Origin: Alteromonas sp. KUL42
GTDB taxonomy: Bacteria > Pseudomonadota > Gammaproteobacteria > Enterobacterales > Alteromonadaceae
Direction: 5' to 3'
DNA length: 64,000 bases
NCBI RefSeq assembly: GCF_006538325.1
Contig: NZ_BJKK01000010.1
Location: forward strand, 124,001 to 188,000
Each line of letters opens with the position of its first letter. Positions within the stretch are counted from its first letter, which is position 1. Below, piece by piece: positions 9,362 to 17,612 of this stretch. Below the pieces are notes generated by a model. It was not told where the DNA came from, ran no database searches, and saw only the letters and a program-made list of their open reading frames with translations. The position numbers were made by a program, and so were the translations under genes.

Positions 9362-9715
9362 TTAGATACCTACTTGTTCAATACGAACGTCAATATTGCT
9401 GGCCGACACTAAGGGCGTAATGTCGTCGGTAAATTTACCCAAAGAAATAAGCCCGTTGGCATGGCCAAAGTTGCGATAAAAAATAGCCAAATTTCCCCAC
9501 GGTGCGTAGTAGGTTAAATCACCTTTTTTTGCACTGCTTCCAGCAGGTGCACCTTCAGTGGTGAGCTTTTTATCTAAATCGGCAATTTTCTCTGTGCTTG
9601 CGTAGTCTTCAAGGGTTAGCGACAAAGGCAGTTGGGCGTAGAACGACCTTGCTGTTGGATTGTCGTGTAACGTAGCGCTAAGCGACATATCACCAAAAGT
9701 TAACTTAATCTGCAT
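9362..9715 (-). CDS. Cyclophilin-like fold protein
   Basis: 117 residues without a signal peptide. The sequence follows the bacterial cyclophilin-like domain (Cyclophil_like2): IKLTFGDMSLSATLHDNPTARSF at the start, then LTYYAPWGNLAIFYRN and GLISLGKF. In this family the barrel is preserved but isomerase residues are generally not, and the biochemical role is unknown. It lies 27 bases downstream of the cupin gene on the same strand and is likely co-transcribed with it. Such small proteins are often found beside cupins and redox enzymes. Confidence 0.8.
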   Translation of the reverse strand: MQIKLTFGDMSLSATLHDNPTARSFYAQLPLSLTLEDYASTEKIADLDKKLTTEGAPAGSSAKKGDLTYYAPWGNLAIFYRNFGHANGLISLGKFTDDITPLVSASNIDVRIEQVGI

Positions 9716-9742
9716 GGCTATATTTACCTATTCAGTTAGCTA

Positions 9743-10279
9743 TTATGCTGATGTTGTTGCGCTGGCACTTAACGTGTATTGAGCGTCAGTCACCGCTTCC
9801 ATCCAGTTTACTACTTGCCCATCTAGCGCCTCTTGAATAGCCAAGTGCGACATGGCGGTTTTGTCAGTAGCTCCGTGCCAATGCTTCACATGCGCCGGAA
9901 TGTGCACTACATCACCGGGTTCTATGACTTTTCGTTCACCACCCCATTGCATTACCCAGCCTTTACCTTTAGTTACTACAAGAGTTTGACCGAGTGGGTG
10001 GGTATGCCAGTTGGTGCGAGCTGAGGGCTCAAAAGTAACATTAGCACCGCCAGCTCTGGCGCCGCCTTTGGGTTGAAATACAGGCTCTACACGCACCTGA
10101 CCGGTAAAATACGGATCAAGCCCCTGCATTGGCAATTGGCTGGCATTTTCTTGAATGGTGATTTCAGCGTTAGTGCTAGTAGATTGGTCACTACCAGATT
10201 GAGCACTAGCTTCTTGCCCATTTGTACTTAAAGAGATAGCAGTAAATAAAGACAGTAAAACGAGTTTTTTCAATTTCAC
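9743..10279 (-). CDS. Exported cupin protein, (R)-hydroxynitrile lyase-like
   Basis: 178 residues: signal peptide (about 1-22), low-complexity Ser/Gln linker to about 45, then a single cupin barrel. Metal ligands match the manganese cupin hydroxynitrile lyase family: His92 and His94 in WHTHPLGQ, Gln98 and His133 in KHWHGA. The motifs MTHLAIQE and DWMEHVTDEQY of the family are nearly preserved (MSHLAIQE, NWMEAVTDAQY). Natural substrates of these cupins are largely unknown and cyanohydrin cleavage may be a side activity. Forms a probable two-gene transcript with the cyclophilin-like gene. Confidence 0.82.
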   Translation of the reverse strand: MKLKKLVLLSLFTAISLSTNGQEASAQSGSDQSTSTNAEITIQENASQLPMQGLDPYFTGQVRVEPVFQPKGGARAGGANVTFEPSARTNWHTHPLGQTLVVTKGKGWVMQWGGERKVIEPGDVVHIPAHVKHWHGATDKTAMSHLAIQEALDGQVVNWMEAVTDAQYTLSASATTSA

Positions 10280-10701
10280 AATGGTGCTCCTTAATGTTAA
10301 TAGACAATATTGAAATGCGAATTAACTGTGCGAGGTAACAATGAAACCAACAGTTAACAAGCTTTAAATAAAGAATTTAGCAGCAGTTGTAGAAAGCTAT
10401 GGCGCTTGTTTTCTCTGCATTTTTAAGTACATTTATTTTTTCATTATTAAGAAAGTTGGCCTAGTCTGAAACTGTGAAATACTTGCCTAAAAGTACAAAT
10501 ATTCTATTGCAGGTGTAGTTTGTAGCTGTGTGCAATTTATAATGTCGTAGATAGCGAACTGACCGCCGAAATAAGGTATGGCAAGGTTCGACGCTAAATT
10601 TTTTAGATTATGTTTACGGTTTTTTCTCTGTGTTACGTGGTTGGCGGAATGACTTTATCTGGTATACGGTTGCACACACTAAAAAGGAGAGAAGTGAAGA
10701 T
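10280..10701. other. Divergent intergenic region between cupin and sigma factor genes
   Basis: About 420 bases without a convincing gene. The right half holds a perfect TATAAT and an ATAGCGAACTG motif reading toward the sigma factor gene. The left half is AT-rich and must carry the cupin promoter, but I could not single out a strong -35/-10 pair there. A Shine-Dalgarno AAGGAGAG lies just before the chosen sigma start. Confidence 0.5.
10538..10566 (+). promoter_or_regulatory. Sigma gene promoter (TATAAT) with downstream ATAGCGAACTG motif
   Basis: TATAAT at 10538-10543 is a perfect -10 hexamer; the -35 region 17 bp earlier is weak. ATAGCGAACTGACCGC at 10551-10566 begins about where transcription should start. 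It shares 11 identical bases plus CCGC with the motif upstream of the amidohydrolase gene (6020-6034, minus strand), in the same orientation relative to the gene. Confidence 0.4.
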
Positions 10702-11277
10702 ATGACACAGGCAATAACGCAGGCCATTATAGATTGGCAATCAAAGAAAGTTGGTGCACAAGAGCATTTTTACCTTGTTATATACGATCACCTTCGTCGC
10801 TTGGCTTCAAAGAATCGTCAACGGGTGGTTGAGCGTTTTGGTGAAGAAGCTATTCAAGAACATGTTAATTCTACCACTTCCTTGGTACACGAGCTTTATA
10901 TCAAACTTAGTCAAAACCAAGAATTTTATAACAACCGCTCTGAGTTTTTCTTTATGGTTTCGCGCACCATTCACAATATATTGGTTGACCAGGCCAGAAA
11001 AAATAGTGCAGAGAAGCGTTCAGCAGAACTGATTGGTATAGATGAAACGGAAGATAGCCCGCAGCCCGAACACGTTGATGATGAATTTTTGGCATTGAGC
11101 GAATCCATTGAACGACTTACCGAAGATTACCCAAGGCAAGCAAAAGTGATACAGCTAAAGTATTTTGGTGGACTACTAGCAAAAGAAATTGCAGACATGT
11201 TGTCGGTAAGCCTTTCCAGTGTTGAAAAGGATATTTCCTTTGCCAGAGCTTGGCTGAAAGTTAGGCTTACAGCATGA
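10702..11277 (+). CDS. ECF-type RNA polymerase sigma factor, kinase-linked (ECF43/TIGR02999-like)
   Basis: 191 residues from ATG10702, chosen because AAGGAGAG precedes it at proper spacing; the frame is open further upstream but without such a site. Region 2 spans about 20-100 (HLRRLASKNR, LVHELYIKLSQ, FFFMVSRTIHNILVDQARK). Region 4 spans about 130-188, with IQLKYFGGLLAKEIADMLSVSLSSVEKDI as the helix-turn-helix. This matches sigma factors encoded beside Ser/Thr kinases rather than anti-sigma factors. In Vibrio EcfP/PknT, phosphorylation of a region-2 threonine switches the sigma on. Here an NSTTS cluster (residues 56-60) is placed suitably. No anti-sigma gene is visible. Overlaps the next gene by 4 bases. 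Confidence 0.9.
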   Translation: MTQAITQAIIDWQSKKVGAQEHFYLVIYDHLRRLASKNRQRVVERFGEEAIQEHVNSTTSLVHELYIKLSQNQEFYNNRSEFFFMVSRTIHNILVDQARKNSAEKRSAELIGIDETEDSPQPEHVDDEFLALSESIERLTEDYPRQAKVIQLKYFGGLLAKEIADMLSVSLSSVEKDISFARAWLKVRLTA

Positions 11278-11582
11278 ATAAACCAATATTACATACGGTG
11301 TGTAATGGTGTCTCTATGGATGTGCTTTGGAGCATGTCGCAGCAAACATATGGTTTGCATATGGAGCACGAAAATCAGTGTAGATGGATAGACCTTAACA
11401 CCGTTCCCTGTGAACTTCCTTTTAGTGTAGACAGCACCCCGTTAAAACTAAAAGTAACATCGTTCAAAAAGCAAGGAACTGACATCGTGGGTATCTACAA
11501 AAATGGTTTACCCTATAAGCTGGTTGCCTTTAGATTGTGCGATCATACCTGTGTGTCAGTTAGTGAAACCGCACTAGCATAA
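11274..11582 (+). CDS. Small protein of unknown function in the sigma-kinase operon
   Basis: 102 residues, no signal peptide or membrane segment, with five cysteines (about residues 10, 37, 46, 89, 93) and a likely beta-rich composition. The start codon overlaps the sigma factor stop (ATGA), so it is translated with the sigma factor. I do not recognise the family. Position between a phosphorylation-type sigma factor and its presumed kinases makes an adaptor, inhibitor or target plausible, but nothing in the sequence shows which. Length and coupling support a real gene. Confidence 0.7.
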   Translation: MNKPILHTVCNGVSMDVLWSMSQQTYGLHMEHENQCRWIDLNTVPCELPFSVDSTPLKLKVTSFKKQGTDIVGIYKNGLPYKLVAFRLCDHTCVSVSETALA

Positions 11583-11667
11583 CTGTATTAAAAGGGTCGA
11601 CATAGCTGTTTAATTGTGCTGCAATGCTTTGAATAATAGGAAGTTATCGGAAGGTTGTAGGGAAGCT

Positions 11668-11700
11668 ATGGCCAATAAAAATAATAAGCACAATGTCTGA
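11668..11700 (+). other. Ten-codon leader frame overlapping the first kinase start
   Basis: ATG11668 follows AGGGAAG, a better ribosome site than anything before the kinase ATG at 11693. It encodes MANKNNKHNV and stops at 11698-11700, just past the kinase start (overlap ATGTCTGA). Termination and reinitiation could set kinase translation. It may equally be chance. Confidence 0.3.
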
Positions 11701-14659
11701 TAGTCAACATGAAAGTGAGCCTGCGAGCAAGCGCACTAGCAAGCAAAGCAGCAGCGAACACACCCAACCTTTACCTTATCACTTTGCCCAGTTACAGGGG
11801 CTATCGGCCCAGCAGCAAGCGGAATATTTAGAAGCATTAGACAACCCCACACTAAAAGGTGAACTTGAAGCGTTACTTGCAGTAGGTGATGAAAGTGATT
11901 TTATTACGCTAATTGGTGGGCAGGTAGATAGGCTTACAGGTGACAAAGCTATTGAAGCATTAGCAAATACCCGTGTTGGCCCCTTTGAATTACAGAGCAT
12001 TATTGGCCGTGGTGGCATGGGTGTGGTGTATGATGCCAAACGTATAGACGGTGTGTTTGAACAGCATGTGGCGATTAAGTTTGTTTACCCCAGTATTACT
12101 GCCTTAACTGGCCGTGAAACCGTATTCTTTGAGGCCCGTTGCCTTGGCCAATTGGCCCATCCCAATATTGTGACCATTCACGATGCCGGTGAATTATCAC
12201 TGGGTGCATGTTATTTCGTGATGGAGTATTTGGAAGGGGAAGCGTTGGATACCTACAGTCGCCGACCTGAACCCACCACCCAAGATTTGGTTTGTCGCAT
12301 AAGCGATTTATGTGATGCCCTTGAAGCCACCCACCGTATTCACATCGTACACAGTGACATAAAGCCGAATAATGTGGTGGTCAATACCGAAGGGCGCACC
12401 AAGGTACTGGACTTTGGTATTGCGCAAATAATGGAAGGCGAGGTGTCTTCTTCCACTTACTCGTCACTAAATAGTGCTGCTACAGACGATAGGTCATCAA
12501 GCAGTAATGCTTCAGAGTCCAGTGATTCAAACGATAGCACTCCCAATAACTCATCAGGAAGCAACACTTCATCAAACATAAAAGGCATGACACTAGCTTT
12601 TGCGGCACCAGAACAGCAACAAGGCACCGTTAGCCCATTATCGGACATTTATTCCATAGGTGCGCTTTTACGTTATGTACTTTCGATAAACGCACACTAC
12701 AAAAAGCTACCCAAAGCGCGACAGCAAGAACTCCAACGCATTGCTGACCAATGCATGCAGCAAAACCCTGACGACCGCTATCAGCAAGTCGCAGATATCA
12801 AACACGATTTACAGAATTGGCTGGAAGGTAAGCGACTAAGTTTTGAACCCAAAGTATCGCTGCTTGCGAGTCGCAAATGGATAAAACGAAACCCGTGGTT
12901 AAGTACGCTGTGCGTGCTTATTCTGTTATCAGTTCCTGTGGCTTTGCACTATCAAACAAAACTACAAAATGAACAGGCGCAATCCCAAGAGGTCGCCAAA
13001 CACTTTGAGTCTTTTATTCGCTATACCGACCCCGCCATAGCAGGGCGGCCAATGAGCGAAGCAAAGCAAATGTTGTTAGATACCTACAACAATGTGGCCA
13101 ATTCTACCCAGCTAACGCTCGCTAACAAGCATCATATTGTGGTCACTATTCTCGATAGCCTAATCGGGCTAGGTGAATACGAGCAAGTACTGAACATTGA
13201 GAAAGAGGATTTTTTTAAAATATTATTAAATATAGAACCTGACAATGATTTTGCGCTCACTCGACAGTTGATAACCGCCCAGATTAAACAAGGAAGTGAT
13301 GCCAAAGCTTACGAGCGCTATCAACTTGCACTTGCGCAAAACCCAGAAGTATCGATGCGTGCGTCATTGCTGCTGGAATTAGCAATCTCTCCCATTTACG
13401 AAGACGTGTTAGGAAAGGAAGGACTCACTAAGTGGGAAGTGCTTAATGATCGCATTGTTAACAATGCGTACCTTTTCAACAACGAGGAATTGCTGGGTAA
13501 CACCATCAGTAAAATTAACAGACTATATAAAGCGCTATTTAGGCAAGTGGAGGCTACAGAAAATAGAAAAGCGTTAAGTGATGAAAATATTCAATCTTTA
13601 TATACACAAACAGAGGCTATGGTGAACCAGCTTCCGGTTACTCATCCAGACACCTTGGTTACCCTGCAACGATTGGCCCAGGTGAGCTTTTTAATGGGGG
13701 GCGATAGAAAGTATTCTCCGGTGCTTCGAGAAAACCTCGAAGTAATGGAGCAGGTATATGGTAAATATCACCCCATTACTATTAAAGCGCTGTGGCTTAT
13801 CGGTAACGTGTTACATAGTTATGAACGTTCACTTGCTGATGCCAATATTTACTATCAGTTAGCTTATGAACGCGCCACTCAAAGTGGCTTTCTTTACAAC
13901 GGACTATTTATTGACTACTTGCATTGGGCTTTGTCTTATATGGGGGAGCAGCAAGCTTTAATGGAATCAATGTTTACCTTAGATGATACCATACTTCAAA
14001 AGCTAGATTGGAAAGATCAATATCAGCTTAAGTTTAATCGCATCTGGTATACATTGGAGTTTTTTCCGGAACTGGCTTATCGAGAGGTTATCGATATTCA
14101 AAAATGGCTAGAAACTGTGCCTGACGCGGTTGCAGTGGCTGAATTTAATGTACCATCTGAAAAACTGTTTTTGGCTGTATTAAAAGCGTCGCTTGAAGGT
14201 AAGTATGCAGAAAGTATAAGTTTGTACAACAGCGGTCGTAACGTTATCGATAGAAGCAGTCCTTGGCCTGTTGACGCATTAGAAGAGTATTTATATCGCA
14301 AGCAGGGTGATTTTAATGAAAGTTTGACAATATTAGATGAATTTGTTCCAAAGCACGATGATTTGGGCCTTTTTAATCAAGATGGTTTGTTTCAGGACGC
14401 TTTTTTATGGCGAGCGCAGGGCTTAGCTGAACTAGGGAAACCAGAAGAAGCTGCCGCTGTATTACAGGCGTGTTTCGATTTTAGCTACAACTTACGACCC
14501 GAGCCGGATAATTTCTGGCTACAAGTGGTTGCCACCATGGCCGATTACTACAACTTGCCCCTTGATACTTACGAATTAGCAGTGCCGCTGATGGACAACA
14601 ACTTTTTACTTACTGGCGGCAAGCAAAGGTTGATGCCACCCAAGTCTAAGGTTAACTAA
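11693..14659 (+). CDS. Membrane-anchored Ser/Thr protein kinase with C-terminal TPR domain (first copy)
   Basis: 988 residues. A kinase domain (about 95-395) has GRGGMGVVY, VAIK (Lys near 128), catalytic loop HSDIKPNN (near 220) and DFG (near 240). One membrane helix lies near 402-420, then a long helical TPR-like region. The catalytic loop has HSD instead of HRD. Between DFG and APE is an insertion of about 50 residues that is almost all Ser, Asn, Asp and Thr, in the activation segment. The probable role is phosphorylation of the sigma factor encoded two genes upstream (inference from EcfP/PknT-type pairs). The C-terminal part lies outside the cytoplasm if the single helix is correct. The stop codon abuts the start of the second copy. 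Confidence 0.92.
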   Translation: MSDSQHESEPASKRTSKQSSSEHTQPLPYHFAQLQGLSAQQQAEYLEALDNPTLKGELEALLAVGDESDFITLIGGQVDRLTGDKAIEALANTRVGPFELQSIIGRGGMGVVYDAKRIDGVFEQHVAIKFVYPSITALTGRETVFFEARCLGQLAHPNIVTIHDAGELSLGACYFVMEYLEGEALDTYSRRPEPTTQDLVCRISDLCDALEATHRIHIVHSDIKPNNVVVNTEGRTKVLDFGIAQIMEGEVSSSTYSSLNSAATDDRSSSSNASESSDSNDSTPNNSSGSNTSSNIKGMTLAFAAPEQQQGTVSPLSDIYSIGALLRYVLSINAHYKKLPKARQQELQRIADQCMQQNPDDRYQQVADIKHDLQNWLEGKRLSFEPKVSLLASRKWIKRNPWLSTLCVLILLSVPVALHYQTKLQNEQAQSQEVAKHFESFIRYTDPAIAGRPMSEAKQMLLDTYNNVANSTQLTLANKHHIVVTILDSLIGLGEYEQVLNIEKEDFFKILLNIEPDNDFALTRQLITAQIKQGSDAKAYERYQLALAQNPEVSMRASLLLELAISPIYEDVLGKEGLTKWEVLNDRIVNNAYLFNNEELLGNTISKINRLYKALFRQVEATENRKALSDENIQSLYTQTEAMVNQLPVTHPDTLVTLQRLAQVSFLMGGDRKYSPVLRENLEVMEQVYGKYHPITIKALWLIGNVLHSYERSLADANIYYQLAYERATQSGFLYNGLFIDYLHWALSYMGEQQALMESMFTLDDTILQKLDWKDQYQLKFNRIWYTLEFFPELAYREVIDIQKWLETVPDAVAVAEFNVPSEKLFLAVLKASLEGKYAESISLYNSGRNVIDRSSPWPVDALEEYLYRKQGDFNESLTILDEFVPKHDDLGLFNQDGLFQDAFLWRAQGLAELGKPEEAAAVLQACFDFSYNLRPEPDNFWLQVVATMADYYNLPLDTYELAVPLMDNNFLLTGGKQRLMPPKSKVN

Positions 14660-16120
14660 ATGTCTGGCAACCACGAGCACATCCAACCTTTACCTTATCA
14701 TTTTGCCCAGTTGCAGGGGCTAACGGCCCAGCAGCAAGCGGAATACTTAGAAGCATTAGACAACCCCACATTAAAAGGTGAACTTGAAGCGTTGCTTGCT
14801 GTGGGCGATGAAAGTGATTTTATTACGCTAATTGGTGGGCAGGTAGATAGGCTTACCGGAGATAAAGCCATAGAAGCGCTATCTCAAACCTGTGTTGGCC
14901 CCTTTGAATTACAAGGCATTATCGGGCGTGGTGGCATGGGGGTGGTGTACGATGCCAAACGTATCGACGGTGTGTTTGAACAGCATGTGGCGATTAAGTT
15001 TGTTTACCCCAGCATTACTGCTTTAACGGGCCGTGAAACCGTATTCTTTGAGGCACGATGTTTAGGGCAACTGGCCCACCCCAATATTGTGACCATTCAC
15101 GATGCAGGCGAATTATCATTGGGTGCGTGTTATTTTGTGATGGAATATTTGGAAGGCGAAGCGTTGGATGCTTATAGTCGCCGACCAGAAACCACCACCC
15201 AAGACTTGGTATGTCGCATAAGCGATTTATGTGATGCCCTTGAAGCTACCCACCGTATTCACATTGTACACAGTGACATAAAGCCGAATAATGTGGTGGT
15301 TAATACCGAAGGGCGCACTAAGGTTCTTGATTTTGGTATTGCGCAAATTATGGAAGGCGAGGTTGCGGCTACTAGTCAATCGACCATAAATAGAGCAGAT
15401 TCAGAAGGGAAGGACAAAGAAGATATTTCGGGCGATACTGCTTTTTATAATTCGTCAGAAAAAAGTACCTCACAAAATGTCAAAGGCATGACACTAGCCT
15501 TTGCTGCACCAGAACAGCAGCAAGGCACCGTTAGCCCTTTATCTGATATTTATTCCATAGGTGCGCTTTTACGTTATGTACTTTCCTTAAATGCCCACTA
15601 CAAAAAGCTACCCAAAGCGCGCCAGCAAGAACTTCAACGTATTGCAGAACAATGCATGCAGCAAAACCCTGACGACCGTTACCAGCAAGTCGCCAGCATA
15701 AAACACGATTTACAGAATTGGCTGGAAGGTAAGCGACTAAGTTTTGAACCCAAAGTATCGCTGCTTGCGAGTCGCAAATGGATAAAACGAAACCCGTGGT
15801 TAAGTACGCTGTGCGTGCTTATTGCTATCACACTACCTAGCGGAATTTACTATCAGCAACAGTTGAGTAGTGAAAAAGCCCAATCTCAAGAAGTTGCCAA
15901 ACACCTCGAATCTTTTATTCGCTATACCGACCCCGCTATAGCTGGCAAGCCGATGAGTGAAGCAAAGCAAATGTTGTTAGATACCTACAATAATGTAGCG
16001 AAATCTACCCAGTTAACGCTCGCTAACAAACACCGCATTGTTGTGACTATTCTCGATAGCCTAATCGGCTTAGGAGAATACGAGCAGGTACTGAACTATG
16101 AGAAAGATGACGTTTTTTAA
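14660..16120 (+). CDS. Second Ser/Thr kinase copy, N-terminal part before a +1 frameshift
   Basis: 486 residues: intact kinase domain (GRGGMGVVY near 90, VAIK, HSDIKPNN, DFG, APE) and one membrane helix near 385-403. The frame ends at TAA 16118-16120 within what is continuous coding sequence in the first copy. Its activation-segment insert is of similar length but different sequence (Ser/Lys/Glu/Asp-rich). It starts at ATG14660 directly after the stop of the first kinase, without a clear ribosome site, so coupling is likely. Even if truncated here it would keep kinase and anchor and lose the outer TPR domain. Confidence 0.85.
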   Translation: MSGNHEHIQPLPYHFAQLQGLTAQQQAEYLEALDNPTLKGELEALLAVGDESDFITLIGGQVDRLTGDKAIEALSQTCVGPFELQGIIGRGGMGVVYDAKRIDGVFEQHVAIKFVYPSITALTGRETVFFEARCLGQLAHPNIVTIHDAGELSLGACYFVMEYLEGEALDAYSRRPETTTQDLVCRISDLCDALEATHRIHIVHSDIKPNNVVVNTEGRTKVLDFGIAQIMEGEVAATSQSTINRADSEGKDKEDISGDTAFYNSSEKSTSQNVKGMTLAFAAPEQQQGTVSPLSDIYSIGALLRYVLSLNAHYKKLPKARQQELQRIAEQCMQQNPDDRYQQVASIKHDLQNWLEGKRLSFEPKVSLLASRKWIKRNPWLSTLCVLIAITLPSGIYYQQQLSSEKAQSQEVAKHLESFIRYTDPAIAGKPMSEAKQMLLDTYNNVAKSTQLTLANKHRIVVTILDSLIGLGEYEQVLNYEKDDVF

Positions 16121-17549
16121 AACCTTATTAAGCATCGACTCAGAGAACGACTTTGCGCTAACTCGCCAGTTGATTACATCCCAAATTAAACAAGGAAGCT
16201 TCACAAACGCTTACCAGCGTTATGAAAGAACAATCGATGTACATCCTGATATATCATTGCGTTCCTCTTTGTTGTTAGGGCTAGCTGCAGCGGTCACATT
16301 GGATGATGTATTAGGGGATGACGGGTTTAAACAATGGGAGAACATAAATGAACAAATAATTGTTAATGCGCATTTGTTTAATGAAGAGGAGCTGCTAGAC
16401 AATAAGATAAGTATAAACAGAAGGTCTTATGGAGAATTAACTCGACAAATCAGGTATACCGAGGATAGACAGCTACTTGATGAGCAAAGCATTCAGGCGA
16501 TGTACGAGAAACTAAAATCAACTGTTGAAGAAATCCCGAGAATAAAAATAGAGTATGCAATTGCAGTCGGCAACTTATCACATCTAGGCTTATTGCTAAA
16601 TGATGAGGCAGTGTACTCTGATGTCCTACTGGATAATCTCACTATTATTAAGCAAACCTATGGCGAAAAGCACCCTATTGTTATAAAGCTCCTTTGGAAT
16701 GTTGGATACGTACTACATGGATATGAGCAAAACCTAATCGACGCTTATTATTTTTATCAAATGGCTTACCAACGTGCAGACGAACAAGCGTTCTTCTTCG
16801 ACGGTTCTTTCTTTGATTATGCCGTAAGGTCGCTAAGTTATATGGGAAAGAAACAAGAGTCACTCACGCTTTTACTAACGAATTTCAGTAACGAAGTGGA
16901 TGAACTTAGCTGGAAAGATAGATATAAACTTAAATATCATCTTATTTGGCAAACCTTAGAATTCTTCCCTGATATGGCCTATGAGCAAGTTGTCATATTA
17001 CAGCAATGGTTAAACGCGGTGCCTGATTCTGTGGATACGACTGAATTCAATGTGCCGGCCGAGCAGTTGTTTTTAGCGGTATTGAAAGCGTCGTTAGAAG
17101 GGCGATTTGATGACAGTGTAAAGCTACTCATTGCCAACAAACATGTGATAGACGGCAGCAATGACTGGCCGGAAGATGCATTAGAGGAGTACTTATACCG
17201 CAAGCAAGGGCGCTTTAGTAAAAGCCTGCAAGTACTAAAACGATACCTACCCAAACACGATGATTTAGGGCTATATTTTCAAGATGGTCTCTATCAAGAT
17301 GCCTACTTGTGGCAAGCCCAAGCTTTAGCAGAGCTTGGGCAACCTGAAGAAGCTGCCGCTGTATTACAAGCGTGTTTCGATTTTAGCTATAACCTGCGAG
17401 CCGAGCCGGATAATTTCTGGCTACAAGTGGTTGCTACCATGGCCGATTACTACAACTTGCCCCTTGATACATACGAATTAACCGTACCGCTAATGGACAA
17501 CAACTTTTTACTTACTGGCGGCAAGCAGCGCCTAATGCCTGATAATTGA
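16098..17549 (+). CDS. Second kinase copy, C-terminal TPR part after the frameshift
   Basis: 483 codons in the +1 frame relative to the kinase half. Homology to residues about 504-985 of the first copy begins right at the shift site (KTLLSIDSENDFALTRQLIT against KILLNIEPDNDFALTRQLIT) and continues to the same C-terminus. The frame shows no further stops, so selection held until recently or still holds. ATG16098 is only the first methionine in frame and lacks a ribosome site. On its own this product would have no kinase domain or export signal, so it is best read as the remainder of the kinase at 14660. Confidence 0.75.
   Translation: MRKMTFFKTLLSIDSENDFALTRQLITSQIKQGSFTNAYQRYERTIDVHPDISLRSSLLLGLAAAVTLDDVLGDDGFKQWENINEQIIVNAHLFNEEELLDNKISINRRSYGELTRQIRYTEDRQLLDEQSIQAMYEKLKSTVEEIPRIKIEYAIAVGNLSHLGLLLNDEAVYSDVLLDNLTIIKQTYGEKHPIVIKLLWNVGYVLHGYEQNLIDAYYFYQMAYQRADEQAFFFDGSFFDYAVRSLSYMGKKQESLTLLLTNFSNEVDELSWKDRYKLKYHLIWQTLEFFPDMAYEQVVILQQWLNAVPDSVDTTEFNVPAEQLFLAVLKASLEGRFDDSVKLLIANKHVIDGSNDWPEDALEEYLYRKQGRFSKSLQVLKRYLPKHDDLGLYFQDGLYQDAYLWQAQALAELGQPEEAAAVLQACFDFSYNLRAEPDNFWLQVVATMADYYNLPLDTYELTVPLMDNNFLLTGGKQRLMPDN
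16111..16120 (+). other. +1 frameshift site in the second kinase gene
   Basis: The sequence reads GAC GTT TTT TAA AAC. Skipping one T gives GAC GTT TTT AAA ACC, i.e. D-V-F-K-T, which aligns without gaps with D-F-F-K-I of the first copy. The site is a run of six T ending in a UAA stop. This could be a mutation, a homopolymer sequencing error or a slippery stop (UUU-UAA) allowing +1 slippage. Confidence 0.8.
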
Positions 17550-17556
17550 TGTTTGG

Positions 17557-17583
17557 TATCTCATATCTCACATCTCATATCCC
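17557..17583. repeat. Short TATCTCA-type microrepeat between convergent genes
   Basis: Imperfect repeats of ATCTCAT/ATCTCAC/ATCTCAT lie between the kinase stop and the convergent gene stop at 17613. No clear terminator hairpin was found in this 63-base gap. Confidence 0.4.
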
Positions 17584-17612
17584 ATCGTTAGGCTAGGCGC
17601 CCCAAGCGTTAA

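Larger units (their letters stand above)
11693..17549 (+). repeat. Tandem duplication of the kinase-TPR gene
   Basis: The frames at 11693-14659 and 14660-17549 are paralogues in direct tandem. The kinase domain through the membrane helix and the start of the TPR region (about 11760-13200 against 14680-16100) and the last 250 bases are very similar at DNA level. The middle TPR part (about 13300-14300 against 16200-17150) and the activation-loop insert have diverged strongly. This mosaic suggests gene conversion over the conserved parts with separate selection on the sensor part. Confidence 0.8.
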
